Shown here: positions 1-6,484 of the stretch, piece by piece
Layout: the number at the start of each line of letters is the position of its first letter
How positions within the stretch are numbered: the first letter of the stretch is position 1
The notes under the pieces: model-generated
What the model saw: only the letters and a program-made list of their open reading frames with translations
The model's database searches: none
Told to the model about the DNA's origin: nothing
Source of the DNA: Verrucomicrobiales bacterium
GTDB taxonomy: Bacteria > Verrucomicrobiota > Verrucomicrobiae > Limisphaerales > UBA1100
NCBI GenBank assembly: GCA_002721895.1
Contig: PBLV01000017.1
Location: 6,122 to 17,215, forward strand
DNA: 11,094 nucleotides
Reading direction: 5' to 3'
Translations under genes and position numbers: made by a program

Positions 1-1487
1 CTTGGGCGGCGGAGATGGCTACAGGGACGGTATTCAACGACGCCAATGGAAATGGCAAGCGAGATGCAGGCGAGAAAGGGTTGGCGGGCGTGGGTGTTTC
101 CAATGGGGAGGCGATTGTCGAAACGGATGCGGCGGGCAATTGGAAGCTGCCGGTGACGGATGACACGATCCTGTTCGTGCTCAAGCCAAGCGGCTGGATG
201 ACGCCGCTGAATGCGCACAAGCTGCCGCGCTTCCATTACATTCATAAACCGAAGGGCTCGCCGCCTTCGCGGTATCCCGGCAGCAAGCCGACGGGGCCGT
301 TGCCGAAGTCGATTGATTTCCCGCTGCGCAAACAGGCGGAGCCGGACAAGTTTCGCGCGATTTTCTTTGGCGACCCACAGCCGACGTCACAGACGCAAAT
401 CGATTACATCGCAAACGACGTGGTCGCCGAATTGGTCGGGACGGACGCGAAGTTCGGCGTGACCTTGGGCGATATCATGTTTGATAACCTGTCACTCTTC
501 GGCAGCCTCAACCGTACCGTGGCGCTAATCGGCATCCCCTGGTACAACGTCATCGGCAATCACGATTTGAATTTCGAGGCGAAGCTGGACGAGCATTCGG
601 ACGAGACCTTTGAGCGCATTTACGGCCCGCCGTATTATTCGTACGACTACGGCAAGGTGCACTTCATCGTGCTGGACAACGTGGAGTGGTACCATGATGA
701 GGCTCGCAAGCGCGGTGCGTATCGCGGCGCCTTCGGCAAGCGCCAGCTCGCCTTTGTGAAAGCCTCCCTCGCGCGCGTGCCGAAGGATCGCCTGGTGATG
801 ATGATGATGCACATCCCGCTCACCGGCACGGGCGATCGGCAGGAGCTCTATCGCCTCATCGAGAAACGCCCGTACACGCTCAGCATCTCCGGTCACACGC
901 ACTGGCAGGCGCATCAGTTTATTGACCGCGGCGACGGCTGGATGGGCGCCAAGCCGCATCATCACATCGTCAATGTCACCGTGAGCGGCACGTGGTGGAA
1001 AGGTGCCAAGGACGAGCGCGGCATCCCGCACACCACCATGCGCGACGGCGCGCCCAACGGCTATTCGATCATCACCTTCGACGGGGCCAAGGCCACGTTT
1101 GATTTCAAGGCCGCGCGATTCCCTGCCAGCCATCAACTACGCATTCACACGCCAGTTTCAGTGCCTGCAGCGGATCTGGCCAAGACATCGGCGTATGTCA
1201 ACGTCTTTGCCGGCTCGGAGAAATCCACCGTGAAACTGCGCGTCAATGGCGGCAAATGGACCACACTGAAAAAGACCGTTGAACCCGATCCCTATTTCGT
1301 GGAACTGCTAGCCGCCGAAAAGACGGCCAAGGTGTCGCCCGCGCTGAGTGCTGCACGCGATTCCTATCATCTCTGGAAAGGCCCCCTGCCCGGCAACCTG
1401 CCCAAAGGCGCCCACCTCCTCGAGGCCGTCACCCGCGACATGTACGGTCGCGAATATACGGCACGGCGAATCCTGCGCGTGGATTGA
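1..1487 (+). CDS. Exported calcineurin-like metallophosphoesterase, 5' end cut by window
   Basis: Phosphoesterase with the three-part layout of the MetallophosN / Metallophos / MetallophosC family. Residues are numbered from the ATG at 15. Residues 3-30 form a small beta domain opening with GTVFNDANGNGKRD, a D-x-N-x-N-G acidic loop. The catalytic core holds GDPQ (119-122), GDIMFD (152-157), GNHD (181-184), the MMMMH histidine (H266) and GHTH (293-296), the expected order of dinuclear metal ligands. About 175 further residues fit the C-terminal accessory domain. The frame stays open to the left edge and reads W-A-A-E before the ATG, which looks like the end of a signal peptide, so the real start is probably outside the window and the protein exported. 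Motif I has Gln where many relatives have His (D-x-H); CPPED1-type enzymes also use DPQ, so activity is plausible. The substrate is unknown. The stop overlaps the start of the GH99-like gene by one base, implying coupled expression. Confidence 0.88.
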   Translation, partial: WAAEMATGTVFNDANGNGKRDAGEKGLAGVGVSNGEAIVETDAAGNWKLPVTDDTILFVLKPSGWMTPLNAHKLPRFHYIHKPKGSPPSRYPGSKPTGPLPKSIDFPLRKQAEPDKFRAIFFGDPQPTSQTQIDYIANDVVAELVGTDAKFGVTLGDIMFDNLSLFGSLNRTVALIGIPWYNVIGNHDLNFEAKLDEHSDETFERIYGPPYYSYDYGKVHFIVLDNVEWYHDEARKRGAYRGAFGKRQLAFVKASLARVPKDRLVMMMMHIPLTGTGDRQELYRLIEKRPYTLSISGHTHWQAHQFIDRGDGWMGAKPHHHIVNVTVSGTWWKGAKDERGIPHTTMRDGAPNGYSIITFDGAKATFDFKAARFPASHQLRIHTPVSVPAADLAKTSAYVNVFAGSEKSTVKLRVNGGKWTTLKKTVEPDPYFVELLAAEKTAKVSPALSAARDSYHLWKGPLPGNLPKGAHLLEAVTRDMYGREYTARRILRVD

Positions 1488-2680
1488 TGCGTGCGCTCCA
1501 GTTCATCGCCTTCTGCTGGCTGGCCATCACGGCCGCGGCGGCAGAGCGGCCACTGATCCTTGCTCATTATATGCCTTGGTACGAAACCAAGGCGGTGAGC
1601 GGCCAGTGGGGTTGGCACTGGACGATGAATAAGTTTCAGGCGGACAAGGTCGTCAACGGCCGACGCGAGTTGGCTTCGCATTATCGGCCGTTAATCGGTG
1701 CGTATGATTCCAATGACCCGCACGCGCTCGAGTGCCACGCGTTGCTCATGAAATTTGCCGGCATTGATGGTGCCATCCTCGACTGGTACGGCATTCGCAA
1801 ACACAACGATTACGCGATGATCCATCGCAACTCGCTGCACTTCGTGAAGCACCTCAAACGCGCCGGACTAAAGTTTGCCGTGTGCTACGAGGACCAGTCT
1901 GTAAAGCACATGATCAGTGGCAAGGCCCTGCCCGCCGCACAGGCCGTGCCGCACGGGCGCGAAGTGATGCGCTGGCTGCAGGCCAACTGGTTTCGCGATC
2001 CGGCTTATGTGAAAACCGGCGGCCGGCCGTTGCTGCTGGTTTTCGGCCCGCAACATTTCAATGCCGCCCAATGGCCGCAACTCACCGCCGGCCTGCAACC
2101 GCCACCGGCCACCTTTGCCCTGCCGCATCTGACCAAGCAATTACCCGGCTCCAATGCCTTCGGCTGGCCCCCCGTACACGGTGGCAAACGCTGTACGCCG
2201 GCGGTTTGGGGAAAGTATCTCGACGACCTCGACCGGCACGCGGCTCAAGGCGAGGCGATTATTGCGCCGGTGTTTCCCAAGTTTCACGACATCTACAAGG
2301 AAGCCGGCTTGCACGACAGCTACGGCTATCTCGACGACCAAAAGGGCCAGACTTTCGAGCAGATGCTGGACCGCGCCCTGCGCGGCAAGTCGAGCATCAT
2401 CCAGATCGCCACGTGGAACGAATACGGCGAAGGCACGATCATCGAGCCGACCAAAGAGTTTGCCTATTGCTATTTGGAATCCCTCCAACGACGCCGCACC
2501 AAGATCGACCCCAACTTTCGGCACATCCCGTGGGATCTACGCCTGCCCGTGATGCTTTACCTCCTGCGCAAACGCGACGCCACCCTTGCGCCCCGCCTCA
2601 ACGCCATCGCTCAACTCCTCCACGCCAACCGCACCGCCGAAGCCAAGGTCCAGTTGACGGCGTTATGGAATGGAAAGTGA
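1487..2680 (+). CDS. Secreted GH99-like (GH71/99-like) glycoside hydrolase
   Basis: Predicted 397-residue secreted glycosidase of the GH71/GH99-like TIM-barrel group; characterised GH99 enzymes are endo-acting alpha-mannosidases/mannanases. The ATG at 1487 overlaps the previous stop (TGATG). A TTG one codon upstream is possible but less likely. Residues 1-19 form a signal peptide ending AAAA, and the mature chain starts near E20. Family-like motifs are HYMPWY (27-32), YRPLIGAYDSND (66-77), GAILDWYG (95-102) and WNEYGEGTIIEP (310-321). The last has two glutamates, E312 and E315, spaced i/i+3 like the catalytic pair of bacterial GH99, so the enzyme is probably active. It sits in a tight operon with a phosphoesterase and a sulfatase, which suggests a substituted, possibly mannose-rich glycan; that substrate is inferred. 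Assignment to GH99 proper rather than a GH99-like relative is uncertain. Confidence 0.85.
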   Translation: MRALQFIAFCWLAITAAAAERPLILAHYMPWYETKAVSGQWGWHWTMNKFQADKVVNGRRELASHYRPLIGAYDSNDPHALECHALLMKFAGIDGAILDWYGIRKHNDYAMIHRNSLHFVKHLKRAGLKFAVCYEDQSVKHMISGKALPAAQAVPHGREVMRWLQANWFRDPAYVKTGGRPLLLVFGPQHFNAAQWPQLTAGLQPPPATFALPHLTKQLPGSNAFGWPPVHGGKRCTPAVWGKYLDDLDRHAAQGEAIIAPVFPKFHDIYKEAGLHDSYGYLDDQKGQTFEQMLDRALRGKSSIIQIATWNEYGEGTIIEPTKEFAYCYLESLQRRRTKIDPNFRHIPWDLRLPVMLYLLRKRDATLAPRLNAIAQLLHANRTAEAKVQLTALWNGK

Positions 2681-2724
2681 ATTGATTGCAAACCTCGCCC
2701 GTTCTGGCAGACTGCGGTCACACC

Positions 2725-4191
2725 ATGAGACGGTTCATTGCACTTCTGTTTTTGTCACTGGCGCCTGTATTGCTGGCGGATAAGCCCAACATCATTTTTA
2801 TCATGGCCGATGACCTCGGCTGGACGGAGCTGGGCTCGTACGGGCAAAAGAAAATCAAGACACCGCACCTCGACCAGCTCGCGCGCGAAGGCATGCGGTT
2901 TACCGCCAACTACTCCGGCAACGCCGTGTGCGCGCCCTCGCGTTGCGTGTTGATGACCGGCAAGCATCCCGGGCATGCGTTTGTGCGGAACAACAAGGAG
3001 TTTAAGCCGGAAGGCCAACATCCCATCCCACCGAACGAAGTGACGATAGGCGAGTTGCTGCAGGCGCAGGGTTACGTGACCGGCGCGTTTGGCAAATGGG
3101 GCCTCGGCGGGCCGCACTCGCATGGCGATCCGATTGAGCAGGGCTTCGACCGGTTCTACGGCTACAACTGCCAACGTCATGCGCACAGTTATTATCCAAA
3201 CTATCTCTGGAGCGACCAGAAACGGGTGCCGTTGAAAAACGTCCCGCCCGTGCCCGGCCATGCCTCACTGCCGAAGGGCGCCGATCCCAAGGATCCGCGC
3301 AGCTACGATGTTTTTAAGGGACAGGACTACGCGCCTGACCGCATCAACGAGCAGGCGCTGGCGTTCATTCGCCAAAACAAGAACAAACCGTTTTTCCTCT
3401 ACTACCCCACTGTCATTCCGCACGTGGCATTGCATGTGCCAGATGAGGAACTCAAGCCCTACCTCGCCCAAAAATGGAACGACCCACCCTTCACGCGCGA
3501 CAAGGGCTACGGCTACACGCCGCACTTCACTCCGCGCGCCGCGTACGCCGCGATGATCACCCGCATGGATCGCTATATCGGCAACGTGCTCAATCTCGTG
3601 AAGGAACTCGGCCTCGAGAAAAACACGATCGTCGTCTTCACTTCCGACAACGGCACCACGCACCTCAAGCTGGAGGTCGATTACGATTTCTTCGAGAGCG
3701 TGAAACCCCTGCGCGGCCTGAAGGGCTCGCTCTACGAGGGCGGCATCCGCGTGCCGCTCATCGTCAAGTGGCCCGGCAAGGTGAAAGCCGGCAGCACGAA
3801 TGGATTCCGCACCGGTTTTGAGGACTGGATCCCCACCCTACTTGACCTCATCGGCGCCGAAGCCAAAATACCCGCGAACATCGACGGCATCAGCATCGCT
3901 CCCACGCTGCTTGGTAAGCGCCAACATGAGCGGCCGTTTTTGTACCGGGAATTCACCGGCTACGGCGGGCAACAAGCCGTGTGGATGGGCCAATGGAAAG
4001 GCATCCGCCAGCGCATGTTGCGGCCGAACAACAAGAACCCGCTCAAGATCGAGCTCTACAATCTCAAGACCGACATCGGCGAGCAAACCGATGTGGCCGC
4101 CAAGCATCCCGAAGTGGTCGCGCAGCTCCGCAAATTGATGGCCGACCAGCACGTGCCCTCCAAGGATTTCCCGTTCAAACCCATTGATTAA
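2725..4191 (+). CDS. Secreted Cys-type family S1 sulfatase
   Basis: Sulfate-ester hydrolase of the alkaline-phosphatase superfamily, 488 residues. The frame is open back to a TTG at 2686, but the ATG at 2725 is chosen because it gives a clean signal peptide (MRRFIALLFLSLAPVLLA) followed directly by the first core strand DKPNIIFIMADDLGW. Metal ligands D29 and D30 are present. The formylglycine signature CAPSR starts at C69 and continues to TGK, as FGE needs. SDNG (D308, N309) gives further metal ligands, and the GGIRVP motif follows. The active-site block is GKWGLGG rather than GKWHLG; this, with the NCQRHAHSYYPNYLW stretch, resembles SulfAtlas S1_16/S1_20-type sulfatases, a tentative placement. 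It lies 44 nt after the GH99-like gene and 1 nt before the DUF1080 gene. It presumably removes sulfate from a polysaccharide outside the cytoplasm; the sulfated sugar cannot be named from sequence. Confidence 0.93.
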   Translation: MRRFIALLFLSLAPVLLADKPNIIFIMADDLGWTELGSYGQKKIKTPHLDQLAREGMRFTANYSGNAVCAPSRCVLMTGKHPGHAFVRNNKEFKPEGQHPIPPNEVTIGELLQAQGYVTGAFGKWGLGGPHSHGDPIEQGFDRFYGYNCQRHAHSYYPNYLWSDQKRVPLKNVPPVPGHASLPKGADPKDPRSYDVFKGQDYAPDRINEQALAFIRQNKNKPFFLYYPTVIPHVALHVPDEELKPYLAQKWNDPPFTRDKGYGYTPHFTPRAAYAAMITRMDRYIGNVLNLVKELGLEKNTIVVFTSDNGTTHLKLEVDYDFFESVKPLRGLKGSLYEGGIRVPLIVKWPGKVKAGSTNGFRTGFEDWIPTLLDLIGAEAKIPANIDGISIAPTLLGKRQHERPFLYREFTGYGGQQAVWMGQWKGIRQRMLRPNNKNPLKIELYNLKTDIGEQTDVAAKHPEVVAQLRKLMADQHVPSKDFPFKPID

Positions 4192-4192
4192 C

Positions 4193-4804
4193 ATGATCCG
4201 CGTCCTGCTCCTGTTGCTCGCCCTCGCGCCCGCGCTGCATGCCGGCAAGTTTTACCCGCTCTTTGCGGAGAACAGCCTGCGCGGCTGGGAAACTTTTGGC
4301 CCGGCCAAGTGGACGATGAAAAAGGGCGTGCTCACTGGCGGCCAGGACGGCGATCCCAAACGCTGGGGTGTCATCCAGACCAAGCTGCACTTCAAGGATT
4401 TCGAGTTGATCCTCGATTTCCAGATCGACGAACACGGCAAATACAACAGCGGCGTGTTCCTCCGCAAACCCGCCCAGCGCAGCACCGGCCCCGCTTACCA
4501 GATCAATATCGGCCGCGGCGCCGCTGGCGAGTCCGTCGGCCTGTACCTTGACCAATGGCTCCACAAGGGCGACGAGAAAGATGCTGTCCGCAAACCGCGC
4601 GAGTGGAATCGCCTGCGCATTCGCGCCATCGGCCCGCGTATTCAGGTGTGGCTCAACCAAAAACCGATCGTCGATTTCACGCACAAGAATCCGCCGGCGT
4701 ACCTGCTCAAGCCCGGCCCGATCGCGCTGCAAACCTACGGCGCCGAAGGCCACAGTGGCTGGGTGAAATTCCGCAACGTGCAGATCATTGAGCTCAAGGA
4801 ATAA
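4193..4804 (+). CDS. Exported DUF1080 / 3-keto-disaccharide hydrolase family protein
   Basis: A 203-residue exported beta-sandwich protein of the DUF1080 family (Pfam 3keto-disac_hyd, PF06439), normal length for a single domain. The ATG at 4193 begins one base after the sulfatase stop. A TTG at 4184 would add three residues and overlap the sulfatase, and is disfavoured. The signal peptide is MIRVLLLLLALAPALHA with an AxA-type cut before G18. Family features are the opening YPLFAENSLRGW, NSGVFLR (85-91), REWNRLRI (136-143), GPIALQTYG (175-183) and the closing FRNVQIIEL. Members have been linked to cleavage of 3-keto-glycosides, usually working with a glycoside 3-dehydrogenase. Here a dehydrogenase-like gene follows after 9 nt, which supports that link, although it has no export signal. 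The catalytic activity of this protein is inferred from the family only. Confidence 0.9.
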   Translation: MIRVLLLLLALAPALHAGKFYPLFAENSLRGWETFGPAKWTMKKGVLTGGQDGDPKRWGVIQTKLHFKDFELILDFQIDEHGKYNSGVFLRKPAQRSTGPAYQINIGRGAAGESVGLYLDQWLHKGDEKDAVRKPREWNRLRIRAIGPRIQVWLNQKPIVDFTHKNPPAYLLKPGPIALQTYGAEGHSGWVKFRNVQIIELKE

Positions 4805-4813
4805 CCCGCGGCC

Positions 4814-5851
4814 ATGCCCCAGCCTGTCAAAGTCGGCCTCGTCACCAACGCCACCGGCGCCCACGTCGGCGCCTACCTTAACGCCCTTCGTGACACCAAG
4901 GCCTGCGCGTCCGTAGCCATCGCCGATCCCGACAACCGCTGGGTGGACAGCGCCCGCAAAGTGCTCGGCCCCAAGCTCACCGCCGTGTATCGAGACGCCA
5001 AGGCCATGCTTGCCAAGGAACAACCCACCCTAGCGATGGTGACCATGGAGGCCAAGATCGCGCCGACTGCCATCGATGGCGCGCTCGAGGCTGGTTGCCA
5101 TGTGTTCGCCGAAAAACCCGCCTGCCTAAGCGCTAAGGAATTCGCCCCGCTCATTAACAAGGCTGACAGCAAACACCTGCACGTCATGTTCGCGCTGGCC
5201 AACCGGTTGAACCCTGAGTTCATTACCGCGCGGCAGCTCATCGCTGACGGTGTTATCGGCAAGGTCTACGGCGTCGACGCCCATCTCGTTGCGGATCAAA
5301 CCCGCCTCACCAATGCCGGTTTCCGCGCCCAATGGTACGCCCAAAAGAAACGCGCCGGCGGCGGACACCTCGTATGGCTCGGTATCCATTGGCTGGACCT
5401 CATCCAAAACCTGACCGGTTCAGACATCACCGAGGTCAACGGCTTCATCGCAAACGTTGGCGGTCAACCCATCGATATCGAGGACTCCGCCACCGCTACC
5501 CTGCGTTTTGATAACGGCACATTGGGCACCTTCACCTCCGGTTACTACCTCAAGCGCGGCTACCACTCCGGCATCAAGGTATGGGGCAGCGAAGGCTGGT
5601 TGCACCTCCAGCAAATGCTTGATCAACCGCTCCACTGGCTTTCGAACAAGGGTGAAAACGCCGGTAAAGTGCAGACCTGGAAAGGCAACAAGCAACCTCG
5701 CGGCTATACCCCATTCGTCCGCGCCTGTGTTGAAGCCATCGCCAATGATACCGAACCGCCCATCAGCAACGCCGACAGCCTTCGGGCTGTGAAGGTGGTT
5801 TACGCCATCTACGATGCCGCCGAGCAACGCAAAACCATTCGCCTACCGTAA
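4814..5851 (+). CDS. Gfo/Idh/MocA-family oxidoreductase with atypical NAD and catalytic motifs
   Basis: A 345-residue protein of the Gfo/Idh/MocA family, whose members oxidise or reduce sugars and cyclitols with NAD(P). The N-terminal Rossmann region covers about residues 5-120 and ends in the family hallmark AEKP (E100, K101, P102). An alpha/beta substrate domain follows, with GGGHLVWLGIHWLD (182-195). Two things are odd. The glycine fingerprint near the N-terminus reads VGLVTNATGAH (7-17), so the usual GxGxxG is absent. The catalytic D-x-x-x-H motif is W188-x-x-x-H192, so the usual Asp is Trp while the Lys and His remain. There is no Sec or Tat signal, unlike its operon neighbours, so it is probably cytoplasmic. 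An AAGGA at 4796-4800, 13 nt before the ATG, is a weak ribosome site. It may act on sugar released by the exported enzymes; a divergent catalytic mechanism or a non-redox role is possible. Confidence 0.9.
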   Translation: MPQPVKVGLVTNATGAHVGAYLNALRDTKACASVAIADPDNRWVDSARKVLGPKLTAVYRDAKAMLAKEQPTLAMVTMEAKIAPTAIDGALEAGCHVFAEKPACLSAKEFAPLINKADSKHLHVMFALANRLNPEFITARQLIADGVIGKVYGVDAHLVADQTRLTNAGFRAQWYAQKKRAGGGHLVWLGIHWLDLIQNLTGSDITEVNGFIANVGGQPIDIEDSATATLRFDNGTLGTFTSGYYLKRGYHSGIKVWGSEGWLHLQQMLDQPLHWLSNKGENAGKVQTWKGNKQPRGYTPFVRACVEAIANDTEPPISNADSLRAVKVVYAIYDAAEQRKTIRLP

Positions 5852-5854
5852 TCC

Positions 5855-6361
5855 ATGAAGCATCTCCTCGCCCTCCTTCTCACCAGCCTCCCGCGCGCAG
5901 ACGCAGATTGGCCGGTCTATAAATCGCCCGACGGCCAATTCACCATTGCCCTCCCTGGAAAAGTCACCATCAAGAAGGCCCAGAACCGTTACCCCTTCGG
6001 CCTCGTCACCATCATCGCCCACACGCACACCGCCGACAAGGACACCATCTGGCGCGTCGCCACCCACGATTACCTCGCCGCCTTCGTGAAACAAATCACC
6101 CCTGCCAAACTCATGGACGTCATGGCCCGCGGCATGGCCAAAAATATCAACGGCAAACTCACCGGCCCCAAACCCATCCAACACGGCAAGTACGCCGGCG
6201 TAGAATTCCAAGCTTCCGGGTCGGATGGATACAAGGTCCACGGTCAACTCTTCACCATTGGCTCCCGAGTGTATCAACTCACACTCGTCACCAAACCTCT
6301 GAATCCGGCTTTGAAACAAACCAAAAAGTTTTTCGGATCGTTTAAGTCAACGACGAATTAA
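5855..6361 (+). CDS. Small exported protein of unknown function (possible PsbP-like fold)
   Basis: A 168-residue protein I cannot assign to a named family. Residues 1-17 (MKHLLALLLTSLPRADA) look like a short signal peptide, leaving a mature chain of about 150 residues. The pattern SPDGQFTIALPGKV near the start, a middle helix (77-97), an AGVEFQASGSDGYKVHGQLF strand pair and RVYQLTLVTKPLNPA before a final FFGSFK recalls the PsbP/Mog1-like alpha-beta fold common among exported PVC-group hypothetical proteins. That resemblance is from pattern alone. No catalytic motif, cysteine or membrane segment is visible. It starts 3 nt after the oxidoreductase stop and is the last gene of the plus-strand operon, so it is probably co-expressed with the glycan enzymes. 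Its ATG is the only reasonable start. Confidence 0.75.
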   Translation: MKHLLALLLTSLPRADADWPVYKSPDGQFTIALPGKVTIKKAQNRYPFGLVTIIAHTHTADKDTIWRVATHDYLAAFVKQITPAKLMDVMARGMAKNINGKLTGPKPIQHGKYAGVEFQASGSDGYKVHGQLFTIGSRVYQLTLVTKPLNPALKQTKKFFGSFKSTTN

Positions 6362-6385
6362 TTTCGCTTTTTTGCGATAACACCC

Positions 6386-6399
6386 CCCATGGCCATGGG
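6386..6399. repeat. 14-nt perfect palindrome in convergent intergenic gap
   Basis: The sequence CCCATGGCCATGGG is identical to its own reverse complement. It lies 24 nt after the end of the plus-strand operon and 35 nt before the terminator-like hairpin. It could be a protein-binding site, but a palindrome this short and GC-rich can occur by chance, and no second copy was noticed in the window. Confidence 0.3.
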
Positions 6400-6433
6400 C
6401 ACTACCAACGTCCGATTTCTCGAATTATCTTTC

Positions 6434-6457
6434 GTACGGCAATAGCCATTGCCGTGC
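6434..6457. terminator. Candidate bidirectional terminator between convergent genes
   Basis: ACGGCAAT (6436-6443) and ATTGCCGT (6448-6455) are perfect inverted repeats around a 4-nt loop. A T-G wobble and a G-C pair extend the stem to 10 bp (6434-6457). It sits between a plus-strand gene ending at 6361 and a minus-strand gene ending at 6485, where a shared terminator is expected. Neither side has a strong T run next to the stem; on the plus strand the nearest is TTTT about 10 nt later. It may therefore be a weak or Rho-assisted terminator, or an RNA 3'-end stabiliser. Confidence 0.5.
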
Positions 6458-6484
6458 TGACCAATATTTTCAGGATAAAAATTG

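Noticed and set aside
797..808. Four tandem ATG codons in the phosphoesterase gene, a possible slippage repeat
   Set aside because: It encodes the MMMM before the conserved metal-ligand His of the family. Four units in a codon-length repeat would not shift the frame, so phase variation is not supported.
1882..2685. A 267-codon plus-strand frame overlapping the GH99-like gene
   Set aside because: It is a +1-type shadow rich in Arg/Ala/Pro with no domain; the overlapping GH99-like frame carries the signal peptide and catalytic motif.
2682..2713. Possible promoter in the 44-nt gap before the plus-strand sulfatase (TTGATT or TTGCAA, then CAGACT)
   Set aside because: The -10-like box matches the consensus at only three of six positions and the spacing is poor for TTGATT. 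Not strong enough to call.
6354..6373. Hairpin CGAA/TTCG followed by a T6 run just at the end of the small exported gene
   Set aside because: The stem is only 4 bp and A/T rich at the loop side, too weak for an intrinsic terminator, although the T6 run is real.
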